NCBI RefSeq assembly: GCF_004361815.1
Contig: NZ_SNWA01000002.1
Coordinates: 3,348,001-3,412,000, forward strand
Length of the DNA stretch: 64,000 nucleotides
From: Paraburkholderia sp. BL10I2N1
Lineage (GTDB): Bacteria; Pseudomonadota; Gammaproteobacteria; Burkholderiales; Burkholderiaceae
Direction: 5' to 3'
Below, piece after piece: positions 7,874 to 16,995 of the stretch (position 1 is its first letter; every line of letters starts with the position of its first letter). Both the position numbers and the translations under genes were made by a program. Below the pieces are notes generated by a model. It searched no databases and was not told where the DNA came from. It worked only from the letters and a program-made list of their open reading frames with translations.

Positions 7874-9514
7874 ATGAACGGTTTGATGCTGCAAAAGCAG
7901 TTGCTGATTTCCTCGCTGATCGTGCACGCCGATCGCCATCATGGCGATACGGAGATCGTGTCACGCCGGGTAGAGGGTGACATCCATCGCTACACCTTCC
8001 GCGACTGTCACCGCCGCGCCCGGCAGATGGCCAATGCGCTGACCCGTCTCGGCGTCAAGGAGTCCGACCGCATCGGCACGCTGGCGTGGAACGGCTATCG
8101 CCACATGGAGCTGTACTACAGCATATCCGGCATGGGCGCAGTGATGCATACGATCAATCCGCGCCTGCACGCAGACCAGATCGCCTACATCATCGACCAT
8201 GCGGAGGACCAGTATCTGTTCTTCGACCTGACGTTCCTGCCACTGGTCAAGGCCATTGCCGCCCGCTGCAAGACGGTCAAGGCGTTCATCGCGATGACCG
8301 ACCTCGCACATATGCCGCGGGATACTGGCATCGTCAACCTGCTGTGCTACGAGGATCTGCTTGAGCGGAGTTCCGCCACTTACGCGTGGCCGAACTTCGA
8401 CGAGGATTCCGCCTGTACGCTGTGCTACACGTCGGGCACGACGGGAAACCCGAAGGGCGTGCTGTACTCCCATCGCTCGGCGCTGCTGCACACCTATGCC
8501 GCAGCCTTGCCGGATGCGCTGAACTGCTCGGCGCGCGACGTGATCCTGCCGGTGGTGCCGATGTTCCATGTCAACGCCTGGGGCCTCCCGTACGTCGCGT
8601 GCATGGTCGGGGCCAAGCTGGTTTTCCCCGGTCCCGGGCTGGATGGCGAATCGCTGCACGAGCTTCTTGAAGCCGAGCAGGTGACATTTGCGGCCGGCGT
8701 GCCAACCGTATGGCAAGGCCTGCTGACCCACCTCGAACAGGCCGGCCTGAAGTTCTCGACCCTGAAGCGCACCGTCGTTGGCGGCGCAGCCTGTCCGCCC
8801 GCCATGCTGCACAGGTTTCAGGATGGCTACGGCGTTGAGGTATTGCACGCGTGGGGCATGACCGAACTGAGTCCGCTCGGGACGGTCGGCGCACTGAAAC
8901 ACAAACACCTGGCGATGCGCCAGGAAGACCGTTGCGCTGTGCAGTCGAAGCAAGGTCGTGCCGTGTTTGGCGTCGATATGAAAATCATCGGCGCAGACGG
9001 TCAGGAACTGCCATGGGATGGCGCGACTTCAGGCGACCTGCTGGTGCGCGGCCCATGGGTGGTGCGCAACTACTTCCGGAACGAGGGCGGAAACCCGCTG
9101 CGCATCGATGCCGATACGCATGGCTGGTTCCCGACCGGCGATGTCGCGACCATCGATGCTGACGGCTTCATGCAGATCACGGATCGCAGCAAGGACGTGA
9201 TCAAGTCCGGCGGCGAGTGGATCAGCTCGATCGAAATCGAGAACATTGCAGCGGCGCACCCCGCGATAGCGAGTGCGGCCTGCATTGCGGCAAGGCATCC
9301 GAAGTGGGATGAGCGGCCGCTGCTAGTCGCCGTGAAAGTGCCCGATGCACAGGTGACGGCAGAGCAATTGCTGGCGTTCCTCGAAGGAAAAATCGCGAAG
9401 TGGTGGACCCCCGACGCCGTCGTATTTGTCGATGCGGTGCCCCTGGGCGCCACCGGCAAGGTGCTGAAAAACCAGTTGCGCGAAGAGTTTCAGGACTATC
9501 TGCTGCCCTCGTGA
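7874..9514 (+). CDS. AMP-dependent acyl-CoA synthetase/ligase
   Basis: 546 residues of the ANL superfamily, medium/long-chain fatty-acid CoA ligase type. Motifs in order: the P-loop YTSGTTGNPKGV, HAWGMTELSPLG, GWFPTGDVATID, the hinge ITDRSKDVIKSGGEWIS and the catalytic lysine region GATGKVLKNQLRE. It activates a carboxylate with ATP and CoA. The chosen ATG at 7874 gives the family-typical start MNGLMLQKQLLISSL; an in-frame ATG at 7811 with AAGGA upstream would add 21 residues that look like leader. Third gene of the operon. Confidence 0.92.
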   Translation: MNGLMLQKQLLISSLIVHADRHHGDTEIVSRRVEGDIHRYTFRDCHRRARQMANALTRLGVKESDRIGTLAWNGYRHMELYYSISGMGAVMHTINPRLHADQIAYIIDHAEDQYLFFDLTFLPLVKAIAARCKTVKAFIAMTDLAHMPRDTGIVNLLCYEDLLERSSATYAWPNFDEDSACTLCYTSGTTGNPKGVLYSHRSALLHTYAAALPDALNCSARDVILPVVPMFHVNAWGLPYVACMVGAKLVFPGPGLDGESLHELLEAEQVTFAAGVPTVWQGLLTHLEQAGLKFSTLKRTVVGGAACPPAMLHRFQDGYGVEVLHAWGMTELSPLGTVGALKHKHLAMRQEDRCAVQSKQGRAVFGVDMKIIGADGQELPWDGATSGDLLVRGPWVVRNYFRNEGGNPLRIDADTHGWFPTGDVATIDADGFMQITDRSKDVIKSGGEWISSIEIENIAAAHPAIASAACIAARHPKWDERPLLVAVKVPDAQVTAEQLLAFLEGKIAKWWTPDAVVFVDAVPLGATGKVLKNQLREEFQDYLLPS

Positions 9515-9589
9515 ACGGGCAGGCCTGTTGTGTTGAGCATGGACGTAGGTCGTTACGGGTTGTTTTAGAGCTATAAAACTGGAGACGCA

Positions 9590-10735
9590 ATGAAACTGAA
9601 ATGGGTAGCGGCGGCCGCGTTGGCTGCAGTCGGCGGCACGGCGCACGCGCAATCATCGGTGACGCTGTATGGCGTCACCGATTCGGGGCTGTTATATCAA
9701 AGCACGGCGGCGGCCTCGTTTAATCCTAAAGCGCCCAACCTGGGCGCGGTATATCGCTACAAGGATGGCGGTATCTACTCGAGTATCTGGGGCATGAAGG
9801 GTACCGAGGATATTGGCGGTGGCTATCACGTCAACTTCAGGCTGCAAGGGTCGTTCGACAGCGGCACGGGCAAGTTTGGTCTCGCCGATACGGCGGGCGC
9901 CACTGCAATCTTCAACCAGGTGGCGACTGTCGGCGTGTCCAGCCCGTTCGGCTCCGTCACAGCCGGGCGGCAGATCGTGCCGATGGCCTACGCCATGGCT
10001 GAGACCGACGTTCGTTCGGCGAATTACTTCGGCAGCATCCTGACCGCGTGGATCGGCATGAACACCGCGGCAGGATGGCCCGGCACCAGCACCAACGGGC
10101 CGATCGGCGCGCTGTACGACAGCAATGCGATCGTCTATGAGTCGCCGAAATTCCACGGCGCGAGCGCTTTGCTCGAATACGCGCCCGGCGGCGTCGCGGG
10201 GAGCTTCCAGGGCGGCACGCGTGAGTCGGCGGTGCTGAAGTACTCGAACTATGGGCTTAACCTGTCCGCCGTGTACTACAGCGGACATGACACCAACCCT
10301 GGTCCGACGAGCATCGCCACCGGTCTCCAGAACAACCGCTTCTGGTATCTTGGGGCGAAATATACGACGCTCAATGGCATCTCGATGTCCGCGTCGTACA
10401 GCAACGGCGCGAACCCGGCTGCGAAGAGCGCATCGAATCCTTTTGGTGGCACGAGCCTTGACATGTATTCAGCCGGTCTCGGCTATCAGGTGTCGGCGGC
10501 GTTGAAGGTCACCAGCGGCGTCTATTACCTGAAGGACAGGAACAACTCGGACAACAAATCGCTCGAGGTTGCCGGGGGCGCGGAGTACAGCCTGTCCAAG
10601 AGTACGGTGGTCTACGGCCAGGTGGGTTGGGTCAATAACCATGGCGATATGACCCAGACGATTGCGTACGGCCAGCCAGCCGCGCCAGGAATGGGGACCA
10701 CGGCGGTCATGCTGGGCCTGCGTCACGCCTTCTGA
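9590..10735 (+). CDS. Gram-negative trimeric porin
   Basis: 381 residues. Cleavable signal peptide ending AHAQ, mature start SSVTLYGVTDSGLLYQ, alternating beta-strand pattern throughout and a C-terminal phenylalanine (LGLRHAF) recognised by the BAM complex. This is the Burkholderia OmpC-like porin family of 16-stranded barrels. Good ribosome site (GGAG) before the ATG. It sits 75 bp after the CoA ligase and probably provides outer-membrane entry for the substrate of the cluster. Confidence 0.93.
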   Translation: MKLKWVAAAALAAVGGTAHAQSSVTLYGVTDSGLLYQSTAAASFNPKAPNLGAVYRYKDGGIYSSIWGMKGTEDIGGGYHVNFRLQGSFDSGTGKFGLADTAGATAIFNQVATVGVSSPFGSVTAGRQIVPMAYAMAETDVRSANYFGSILTAWIGMNTAAGWPGTSTNGPIGALYDSNAIVYESPKFHGASALLEYAPGGVAGSFQGGTRESAVLKYSNYGLNLSAVYYSGHDTNPGPTSIATGLQNNRFWYLGAKYTTLNGISMSASYSNGANPAAKSASNPFGGTSLDMYSAGLGYQVSAALKVTSGVYYLKDRNNSDNKSLEVAGGAEYSLSKSTVVYGQVGWVNNHGDMTQTIAYGQPAAPGMGTTAVMLGLRHAF

Positions 10736-11107
10736 TCGATCCGGAAAGTGGCCCGCGCGCAACTGTTGGACGCGGGACCCGTCGCCTATTCGCTAAAACG
10801 CTCGGCTCGTTTTTCACACGAGTGTGGCCATGAGATTGCCACCTCGGACATGGCGCGCAAAACGATGCAGTGCCTTATAGACTGTGCGCTATCAAAAGAG
10901 CCTCAGCGGTGGGTTCGGCCGTGGTGGCGGCGCCATGCGAATCCCAGCAGATGTCCCCTTTATGGCGAACTCCGGACGCTCGGAAGCGTAGATTTACCGA
11001 TCCTCCAACGGCGGCTAGTGGCCCGGAGTCAGCCGGATGACGTTCGCTTTGGAGCGTGCTTGCGTTCAGCAGAAGTAGACTTTTGGGTGGTATCTGTGCG
11101 AGTGCTA
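10736..11107. other. Intergenic region between porin and glutaminase genes
   Basis: About 370 bp between convergent genes. Open frames on both strands lack ribosome sites and family features. I see no clear gene or strong terminator. Confidence 0.5.
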
Positions 11108-12022
11108 TCAAAAAATCGACTGCCTGGTAAGCGTGGTCAACCATTCCAATGACAGCGTGCCGGCCAGCGAATTACCATTCGCGTCCAGCCCGGGCGACCA
11201 GACGCACACCGCCATCTCGCCCGGCAGCACCGCGACGATCCCGCCGCCGACGCCGCTTTTCGCCGGCAAGCCGACGCGATAGACGAAGTCGCCGGCTGCG
11301 TCGTAGGTGCCGCAGGTCAGCATCAGCGCTGACAGCCGCTTGGCGGAACTGGCATCGACGATACGCTCGCCGGTCGACGGCACCACGCCATGGTTGGAAA
11401 GGAAGAGTGCCGCCTTCGCGAGTTCCACGCAACTCATCGAGATTGCGCACTGCCGGCAGTACGCATCCACGACGACTTCGGGCGGCATCTCCAGATTGCC
11501 GAAGCTCGCCATGAAGTGCGCCATCGCGCGATTGCGGTGCGCGTGCTGCAGCTCCGATTGCGCGACCTGTATGTCGTAGCCGATGCCGCGCTCTCCCGTC
11601 AGCCGCCGGATGAATTCCACTTGCGCGGTTTCCGCCTGCACGAAGCGGCGGCACAGAACATCGGTTACGACGAGCGCGCCGGCGTTGATGAACGGATTGC
11701 GCGGTTTGCCCTGTTCGGCTTCGAGTTGCACGAGCGAGTTGAACGCCGTTCCCGACGGCTCGCGCCCGACACGCTGCCAGAGCGCGTCGCCGAGCAGCTG
11801 GAAGGCCATGGTGCAGGCGAACAGTTTCGAAATGCTCTGGATCGAGAAGCGCGTATCAGCCTCGCCGGTGCGGAAAACGTCGCCTGCGATGGTGACGACC
11901 GCCATGCCGAACCGGTCGGCGGAAATTTTCGCCAGTTCGGGGATGTAATCAGCCACGCGGCCCGTTCCGAGCCAGGGTTTGAGATCGTGATGGATCTGTT
12001 CGAGGATGCCTGAATAGTTCAT
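11108..12022 (-). CDS. glsA: Glutaminase A
   Basis: 304 residues, the usual length of bacterial serine-dependent glutaminase, which hydrolyses glutamine to glutamate and ammonia. The family start YIPELAKISADRFGMAVV is followed by the Ser-xx-Lys nucleophile motif SIQSISKLF. NPFINAGALV, NRAMAHFMASFGN, YCRQCAISMSC and GLPAKSGVGGGI complete the signature. It is monocistronic and divergent from an AraC-type regulator. Confidence 0.95.
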   Translation of the reverse strand: MNYSGILEQIHHDLKPWLGTGRVADYIPELAKISADRFGMAVVTIAGDVFRTGEADTRFSIQSISKLFACTMAFQLLGDALWQRVGREPSGTAFNSLVQLEAEQGKPRNPFINAGALVVTDVLCRRFVQAETAQVEFIRRLTGERGIGYDIQVAQSELQHAHRNRAMAHFMASFGNLEMPPEVVVDAYCRQCAISMSCVELAKAALFLSNHGVVPSTGERIVDASSAKRLSALMLTCGTYDAAGDFVYRVGLPAKSGVGGGIVAVLPGEMAVCVWSPGLDANGNSLAGTLSLEWLTTLTRQSIF

Positions 12023-12146
12023 GAGATGGGTTGCGACTCTAGTGACAGTGCGCGTGTCAGACGCCGCTCTGCGGCGCCTGCACGCGGGCGCTTCGCGTGC
12101 TAATCTGGCTCCGTTTTAACATTTTTTACGGCAAAACGGACAATCA

Positions 12147-12896
12147 ATGAACGTCATCGATCAGGATGCGGACGGCGGTGCCGTGTTTGTCCTGTCGGAA
12201 CTGTATGAGTCCGCCGAGGAGATGTGGCACGCGAATCCGCGTGCCCGGCTCATCGTCGCCGGTGACACGGTACTGACCCTGCACACGGAAACCGGCCGAC
12301 TGGTCGCGCCACCGAAGTGCGCGGTGTGGGTATTGCCGGGTACGCTGCATCGGGTGTCGTCGACAGTGGGCGTGGCTTTGCGCTCGCTGTACGCCGACGC
12401 CGATGTCGACGTGGTGCCGTCAGGCTGTTGCGTCGTGGCGGTCGATTCTCTGGCGGATGTGCTGCTGACGGAGGCGGCCACATTCGGCGCTGGTTATGCG
12501 CCGGACGGACCGCAGGCGCGTATCGTGCGCGTGCTACTCGACCATCTTCCGCATCTGGCCGTCGTGCCGCTCTCGTTGAACTGGCCGCAGGATCCGCGTA
12601 CCCAGCACATCGCCGACGCGCTGGTGGCCGACCCGGCGGACACCGGCGTACTCGACGACTTCTCGAGCGCGGCGGGCGTGACTGCGCGCACGGCGGCACG
12701 GCTCTTCGTCAAGGAAACCGGGTTGACGTTCGGCCAGTGGCGACAGCAGCTGCGGTTACTGATTGCGCTGGAACAGCTCGGCTCCGGCGAGAGCGTCACG
12801 CAGGTCGCGCTCAGGGTGGGCTACCACGACGTATCGTCGTTCATCGCGGTATTCCGGCAGGCGCTGGGCGAGACACCTGCGCGGTATTTCCGCTGA
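12147..12896 (+). CDS. AraC-family regulator with cupin sensor
   Basis: 249 residues. The N-terminal cupin-like sensor (about 1-110, with WHANPRARLIVAGDTVLTLHT and LPGTLHRV) precedes a double helix-turn-helix ending in QVALRVGYHDVSSFIAVFRQALGETPARYF. Divergent from glsA and convergent with a DHA2 exporter 32 bp away. Regulators of this small cupin-AraC type often control a neighbouring exporter, so the exporter is the likely target; no operator is obvious. Confidence 0.9.
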   Translation: MNVIDQDADGGAVFVLSELYESAEEMWHANPRARLIVAGDTVLTLHTETGRLVAPPKCAVWVLPGTLHRVSSTVGVALRSLYADADVDVVPSGCCVVAVDSLADVLLTEAATFGAGYAPDGPQARIVRVLLDHLPHLAVVPLSLNWPQDPRTQHIADALVADPADTGVLDDFSSAAGVTARTAARLFVKETGLTFGQWRQQLRLLIALEQLGSGESVTQVALRVGYHDVSSFIAVFRQALGETPARYFR

Positions 12897-12928
12897 CGTG
12901 CCGTCCGGCGGACGGGGCGGGTCAGATC

Positions 12929-14530
12929 TCAATGCGCGCCGGCTGCGCCCGGCCCGCTGCCGCCTTTGGCCGGCTTCGTGATCCAGATCAGCGGAATGAT
13001 CAGAATAAAAATGATCGCCGACACATAGAAGATGTCGTTCAGTCCCATCATCGCGGCCTGCGTGTTCAGCTGAAAATCGAACAGCGCGTGCGCCGACGGC
13101 GTGTTCAGATGCAGCAGCGATTGTGTGGTGTCCATCTGCTGGGTGAACGTCGGGTTGTTGAGCGACGCCTGTTCGGTGAGCCGTTCGTGATGCAGCACCG
13201 TCCGGTTGTTCCACGCATTGCCCGCAATCGACGTTCCCACGGCGCCGCAGAACACCCGCACGAAGTTCGACAGCCCCGCCGCGGCCGGTATCTTCTGCGG
13301 CGGTTGGCCGGACAGGATGATCGCCGTCAGCGGGACGAAGAACATCGCCATCGGGATGCCCTGCAGCAGCGTCGGCAGCACGAGGTGCCACGTGTCGATC
13401 TCGATCACGTACTTCGAGCGCATGTAAAAGACGATCGCAAAGCCGACGAACGCGAGCGTGGCGATGATCCGCGCGTCGGAGCGTGGCAGCACGCGCCCCA
13501 TCACCGGCGCAAGAATCACTGCGAAAATGCCGAGCGGCGCGGTGACGAGACCGGCATCGACCGAACGGTAGTTCAGGTATTCCTGCATCCATTGCGGCAG
13601 CAGCACGAGGTTGCCGAAGAACACGCCGTACGCGACGGAAATTGCGATCGTCCCGCCGAGAAAGTTGCGCTGCGTGAAAAGCCGCAGATCGACGATCGGA
13701 TTCTCTTCAGTGAGCTCCCAGACAAGGAAGAACGCGAAACTGATCACCGCCGTAATACCGAGCGTGACGATCACCGGCGACGAGAACCAGTCGAGATCCT
13801 TGCCTTTGTCGAGCATGACCTGTAGCGATGCAACCCACGCGATCAGGAGCCCCAGCCCGACCACGTCGATCGGCAGTTTTCTGGTGGGCGTTTCGCGGTT
13901 CCGGTAGATCATCCACGTGACGCCCGCGGCGAAGATGCCGACCGGAATGTTGATGTAGAAAATCCACGACCACGAATAGCTGTCGGTGATCCAGCCGCCG
14001 AGCGCAGGCCCGGCAATCGGGCCGACCGTGGCGGTCATGGCCCAGAGCGCGAGCGCGGTCGATGATTTTTCCTTCGACCATGAACTGAGCAGGATCGCCT
14101 GCGACAGCGGAATCAGCGGACCGGCCACCGCGCCTTGCAGAACACGGGAGACGAGCAGGATCGGCAGGGTCGGCGCCACGCCGCACAGCCACGACGCCAG
14201 CACGAACATCAGGATCGCGCCGACGAACAGCCTGATCTGGCCGAGACGCTGCGTGAGCCAGCCAGTGAGCGGAATCGACACGGCGTTGGCTGCCGCGAAC
14301 ACCGTGATGACCCAGGTGCCTTCGTCGACCGAGACGCCGAGGTTTCCCGAGATCGTCGGAATCGCGACGTTCGCGATCGACGTGTCCAGCACGTTCATGA
14401 AGGTGGCGAGCGCGACCGCGATGGTCGCCAGCACGAGCTGGCCGCCATGCAATGGAGGCGGGGGCGCGGGAAGGGCGGGCGGATTCCGGGTGCCTTCGGG
14501 ACGACCGGGTGCGGACGGTGGCTGGCTCAA
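12929..14530 (-). CDS. DHA2 family MFS exporter (EmrB/QacA type)
   Basis: 533 residues with about 14 hydrophobic segments. Motif D1 is LDTSIANVAIPTISG, motif A lies around GWLTQRLGQIR, and motif C is GPALGGWITDSYSWSWIFYINIP. It expels drugs or toxic metabolites by proton antiport across the inner membrane. I prefer the TTG at 14530 because GGAGAA lies 6 bases upstream; an in-frame ATG at 14563 has no ribosome site. No EmrA or outer-membrane partner lies beside it. Confidence 0.9.
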   Translation of the reverse strand: MSQPPSAPGRPEGTRNPPALPAPPPPLHGGQLVLATIAVALATFMNVLDTSIANVAIPTISGNLGVSVDEGTWVITVFAAANAVSIPLTGWLTQRLGQIRLFVGAILMFVLASWLCGVAPTLPILLVSRVLQGAVAGPLIPLSQAILLSSWSKEKSSTALALWAMTATVGPIAGPALGGWITDSYSWSWIFYINIPVGIFAAGVTWMIYRNRETPTRKLPIDVVGLGLLIAWVASLQVMLDKGKDLDWFSSPVIVTLGITAVISFAFFLVWELTEENPIVDLRLFTQRNFLGGTIAISVAYGVFFGNLVLLPQWMQEYLNYRSVDAGLVTAPLGIFAVILAPVMGRVLPRSDARIIATLAFVGFAIVFYMRSKYVIEIDTWHLVLPTLLQGIPMAMFFVPLTAIILSGQPPQKIPAAAGLSNFVRVFCGAVGTSIAGNAWNNRTVLHHERLTEQASLNNPTFTQQMDTTQSLLHLNTPSAHALFDFQLNTQAAMMGLNDIFYVSAIIFILIIPLIWITKPAKGGSGPGAAGAH

Positions 14531-14807
14531 GCAATTCTCCGGATCGGGCCTGCCACGGTGCATGCGGCGCGGGCGGTCAGACGGTCAAACGGCTTGGGAG
14601 AGGATACCTTCATTCGTGCGCCGATGCCGTCGAACACGGCATTGAACGGGCGGCATGGGCATTCTCCCGCAGCGCGATCACGATGCAGAAGGTATGCTCG
14701 CGGCATCGCACTTGATGCGTCTTGTAGCGCACCCCGGATGTGCTCGCGGACCCGCCCGCGACGCAGCCGGGAGCCCCCGAAAAACCTCACCAGCAGAGGA
14801 CCCCAAC

Positions 14808-15467
14808 ATGGCCTGGGAGCAGTTCGAACATGGCTGGCGGCTCGAGCCGGCCAACGCACCGGCGCAATCGCTCGTTGTGCTGATGCATGGCGTAGGCAGC
14901 AATGCGCGCGACCTTGTGCCGCTCGCGGATGTCTGGCGCCAATCCCTGCCGTCGACGGCCTTCGCCTCGCTCGACGGCGGTGAGCCGTTCGATGGCGGGT
15001 TCGGCGGCCGGCAGTGGTTTAGTGTGCGTAACGTGGATAAAAGTCTGCGTGCGGAGCGCGTCGCCGATGCGTGGCCTGCGGTCGAAAGGATCCTGACGAC
15101 CGAACTCGCGCACTGGCATCTCGATTTTACGCAACTGGCGCTAGTCGGCTTTTCGCAGGGATCCATCATGGCGATGCATCACGTCGCGACGAATCCGCAG
15201 GGCGCGGCGGCCGTGGTGGCCTATTCGGGACGGCTGGCATCGCGGGTAACCGCGAAAAGTCGGACGCCGCTCACGCTGATCCATGGCGAAGCCGATCCGG
15301 TCATTCCAGCGCAGGAACTGGAGCGCGCCGCGCTCGCTTTCAGCGACGCAGGATTCGCCGTCGAGGCCTACGCGTTACCGGGCGTCGGTCATGCGATTTC
15401 GGCGGACGGCGTCGCACTGGGGCGCGATGCATTGATGCGGGCGTTCGCTGGGCCGGCGCGCGGCTGA
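14808..15467 (+). CDS. Carboxylesterase/phospholipase-type alpha/beta hydrolase
   Basis: 219 residues of the small carboxylesterase (YpfH/dienelactone-hydrolase-like) family. Oxyanion region HGVGSNARDLVPL, nucleophile elbow GFSQGS, catalytic Asp in HGEADPVIP and His in PGVGHAI. The ATG at 14808 follows AGAGGA at 14794. Cytoplasmic, no signal peptide; hydrolyses short-chain carboxyl esters. Stands alone. Confidence 0.88.
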   Translation: MAWEQFEHGWRLEPANAPAQSLVVLMHGVGSNARDLVPLADVWRQSLPSTAFASLDGGEPFDGGFGGRQWFSVRNVDKSLRAERVADAWPAVERILTTELAHWHLDFTQLALVGFSQGSIMAMHHVATNPQGAAAVVAYSGRLASRVTAKSRTPLTLIHGEADPVIPAQELERAALAFSDAGFAVEAYALPGVGHAISADGVALGRDALMRAFAGPARG

Positions 15468-15689
15468 TTGCGTTTGGCTGCGTCCGGCTGCGTTTGATCT
15501 TTTGTGACCATCTGTAATGTCAGACAAAGCCTAAAGATTTAGGCGTGGGTGCCGTTAATGGTTCAATAGCCGCGAAAAAAGCACCCGACGCGCCGATCGA
15601 CGTTGTGCCCGCCAAGGCGCGACACGTTGCCGGGGAGACCATTTGTGCAGGCCCGGCAACGGGCGGCACCGAAACCAGTAGAGCCGCCC

Positions 15690-16736
15690 ATGGCCAGAGC
15701 GATGCCGCAACCTTCATTTTTCAAACGTCTGTTCAGCCACGACGTGGCAGTGGACCTCGGCACGGCCAACACGCTCATCTATACGCACGATCAGGGCATC
15801 GTGCTCAACCAGCCCTCGGTAGTCTGCTTCCAGAAGCACGCGACGGTCGGGCGCGAACGCGTCGCGGCCGTCGGCAAGGAAGCCAAGCAACTGCTCGGAC
15901 GGGTGCCGGTCAACCTTGAAGCGGTGCGGCCGATGCGGCACGGCGTCATCGCCAACTTCGCCGCCGCCGAACACATGATCCGGCAGTTCGTCGACATGTC
16001 GAGCACCCGTTCACGTCTCGGCCGGCGTCCGTCGTTCACGATCTGCGTGCCGGCCGGCGCGACCCAGGTCGAGCGGCGTGCGATTCGCGAGGCGGCCATC
16101 GCGGCCGGCGGGTGGAAAGTGAACCTGATCGGCGAATCGCTCGCGTCGGCAGTGGGCGCCGGTTTGCCGGTATCGGAGGCGACCGGCTCGATGGTCGTCG
16201 ATATCGGCGGCGGCACGACCGAAGTCGGCGTGATCGCGCTGGGCGGCATGGCGTATAGCGGTTCCATCCGCGTCGGTGGTGACCAGTTCGATCTGGCAAT
16301 CGTCAACTACGTCCGAAATGTCTACGGCGTGGTGCTCGGCGACCAGACTGCCGAGCATGTGAAAAAGACCATCGGCACGGCGATTCGCGACGTGCCCACC
16401 GAACGCATGAACGCAACCGGGCGCAGTCTCGACGACGGCCTGCCGCGCACCGTCCAGCTGACCAATCACGATATCGCGGAAGCCATCGCGTCGCCGCTCG
16501 CCCATGTGATCGGCGCGGTGAAGGCGGCGCTCGAATCGGCGCCGCCGGAACTCGTCACGGATATCGCGGACGCCGGTATCGTACTGACGGGTGGCGGCTC
16601 GCTGCTGGGTAATCTGGACCGCTGTGTGTCCGACCAGATCGGTCTCGATGTGCGGCTTGCCGACGAGCCGCTGACGTGCGCCGTGCGTGGCGCCGGCGCA
16701 GCCTCCGCTGTGCTCGATCCGCACGCGTTCGACTGA
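15690..16736 (+). CDS. MreB-family actin-like protein (paralogue outside an mre operon)
   Basis: 348 residues, the standard MreB length. N-terminal amphipathic stretch FFKRLFSHD, phosphate-1 loop VAVDLGTANTLIY, phosphate-2 loop VVDIGGGTTEVGVIALGG, adenosine motif IVLTGGGSLLGNLD. MreB forms membrane filaments that guide lateral wall synthesis. No mreC, mreD or mrdA lies beside it, and Burkholderiales normally carry mreB at the head of such a cluster, so this is probably a second copy. The start at 15690 gives the family N-terminus; the ATG at 15702 is also possible. Confidence 0.9.
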   Translation: MARAMPQPSFFKRLFSHDVAVDLGTANTLIYTHDQGIVLNQPSVVCFQKHATVGRERVAAVGKEAKQLLGRVPVNLEAVRPMRHGVIANFAAAEHMIRQFVDMSSTRSRLGRRPSFTICVPAGATQVERRAIREAAIAAGGWKVNLIGESLASAVGAGLPVSEATGSMVVDIGGGTTEVGVIALGGMAYSGSIRVGGDQFDLAIVNYVRNVYGVVLGDQTAEHVKKTIGTAIRDVPTERMNATGRSLDDGLPRTVQLTNHDIAEAIASPLAHVIGAVKAALESAPPELVTDIADAGIVLTGGGSLLGNLDRCVSDQIGLDVRLADEPLTCAVRGAGAASAVLDPHAFD

Positions 16737-16767
16737 TGCAGGGCGCGGCGGCAGCCGCGAATCCAGT

Positions 16768-16794
16768 CATTCCGGCCATTCCCGCCATTCCCGC
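16768..16794 (+). repeat. 9-bp tandem repeat, three copies
   Basis: CATTCCGGC at 16768, then CATTCCCGC twice, in the gap after the MreB-like gene. Confidence 0.8.
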
Positions 16795-16953
16795 GCGCCG
16801 GCCGCCCGGCGAACCCGGACCGGCTGTGTAACAATGCTGCCTTGCTGAGTACATCCGCCGTCGTGCGCGATGAGCCTGACCGCCGCCGCCCGGCAAGTGG
16901 CGACTCCGGTTTCAATCTGCTCGCCCTCCGCACAGGCGCAGCGGCGCTGCCTG

Positions 16954-16983
16954 CGTCTCTGTCTGGGTCTCTGTCTCTGTCTC
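16954..16983 (+). repeat. Hexanucleotide tandem repeat (GTCTCT type), five copies
   Basis: GTCTCT, GTCTGG, GTCTCT, GTCTCT, GTCTCC in succession, ending 13 bp before the likely GTG start of the next hydrolase gene. Six-base units would not change the reading frame if the region were translated. Confidence 0.8.
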
Positions 16984-16995
16984 CACCTTTCTTCC

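Noticed and set aside
10748..11152. 134-codon open frame after the porin gene
   Set aside because: No ribosome site, runs into glsA on the other strand, no recognisable pattern.
12901..12915. CCGTCC/GGACGG hairpin between the convergent AraC and DHA2 genes
   Set aside because: Stem of only six pairs with a three-base loop and no T-run on either strand; too weak to call a terminator.
12317..13825. 502-codon open frame on the plus strand across the AraC and DHA2 genes
   Set aside because: Overlaps two well supported genes in other frames and is Arg-rich without domains.
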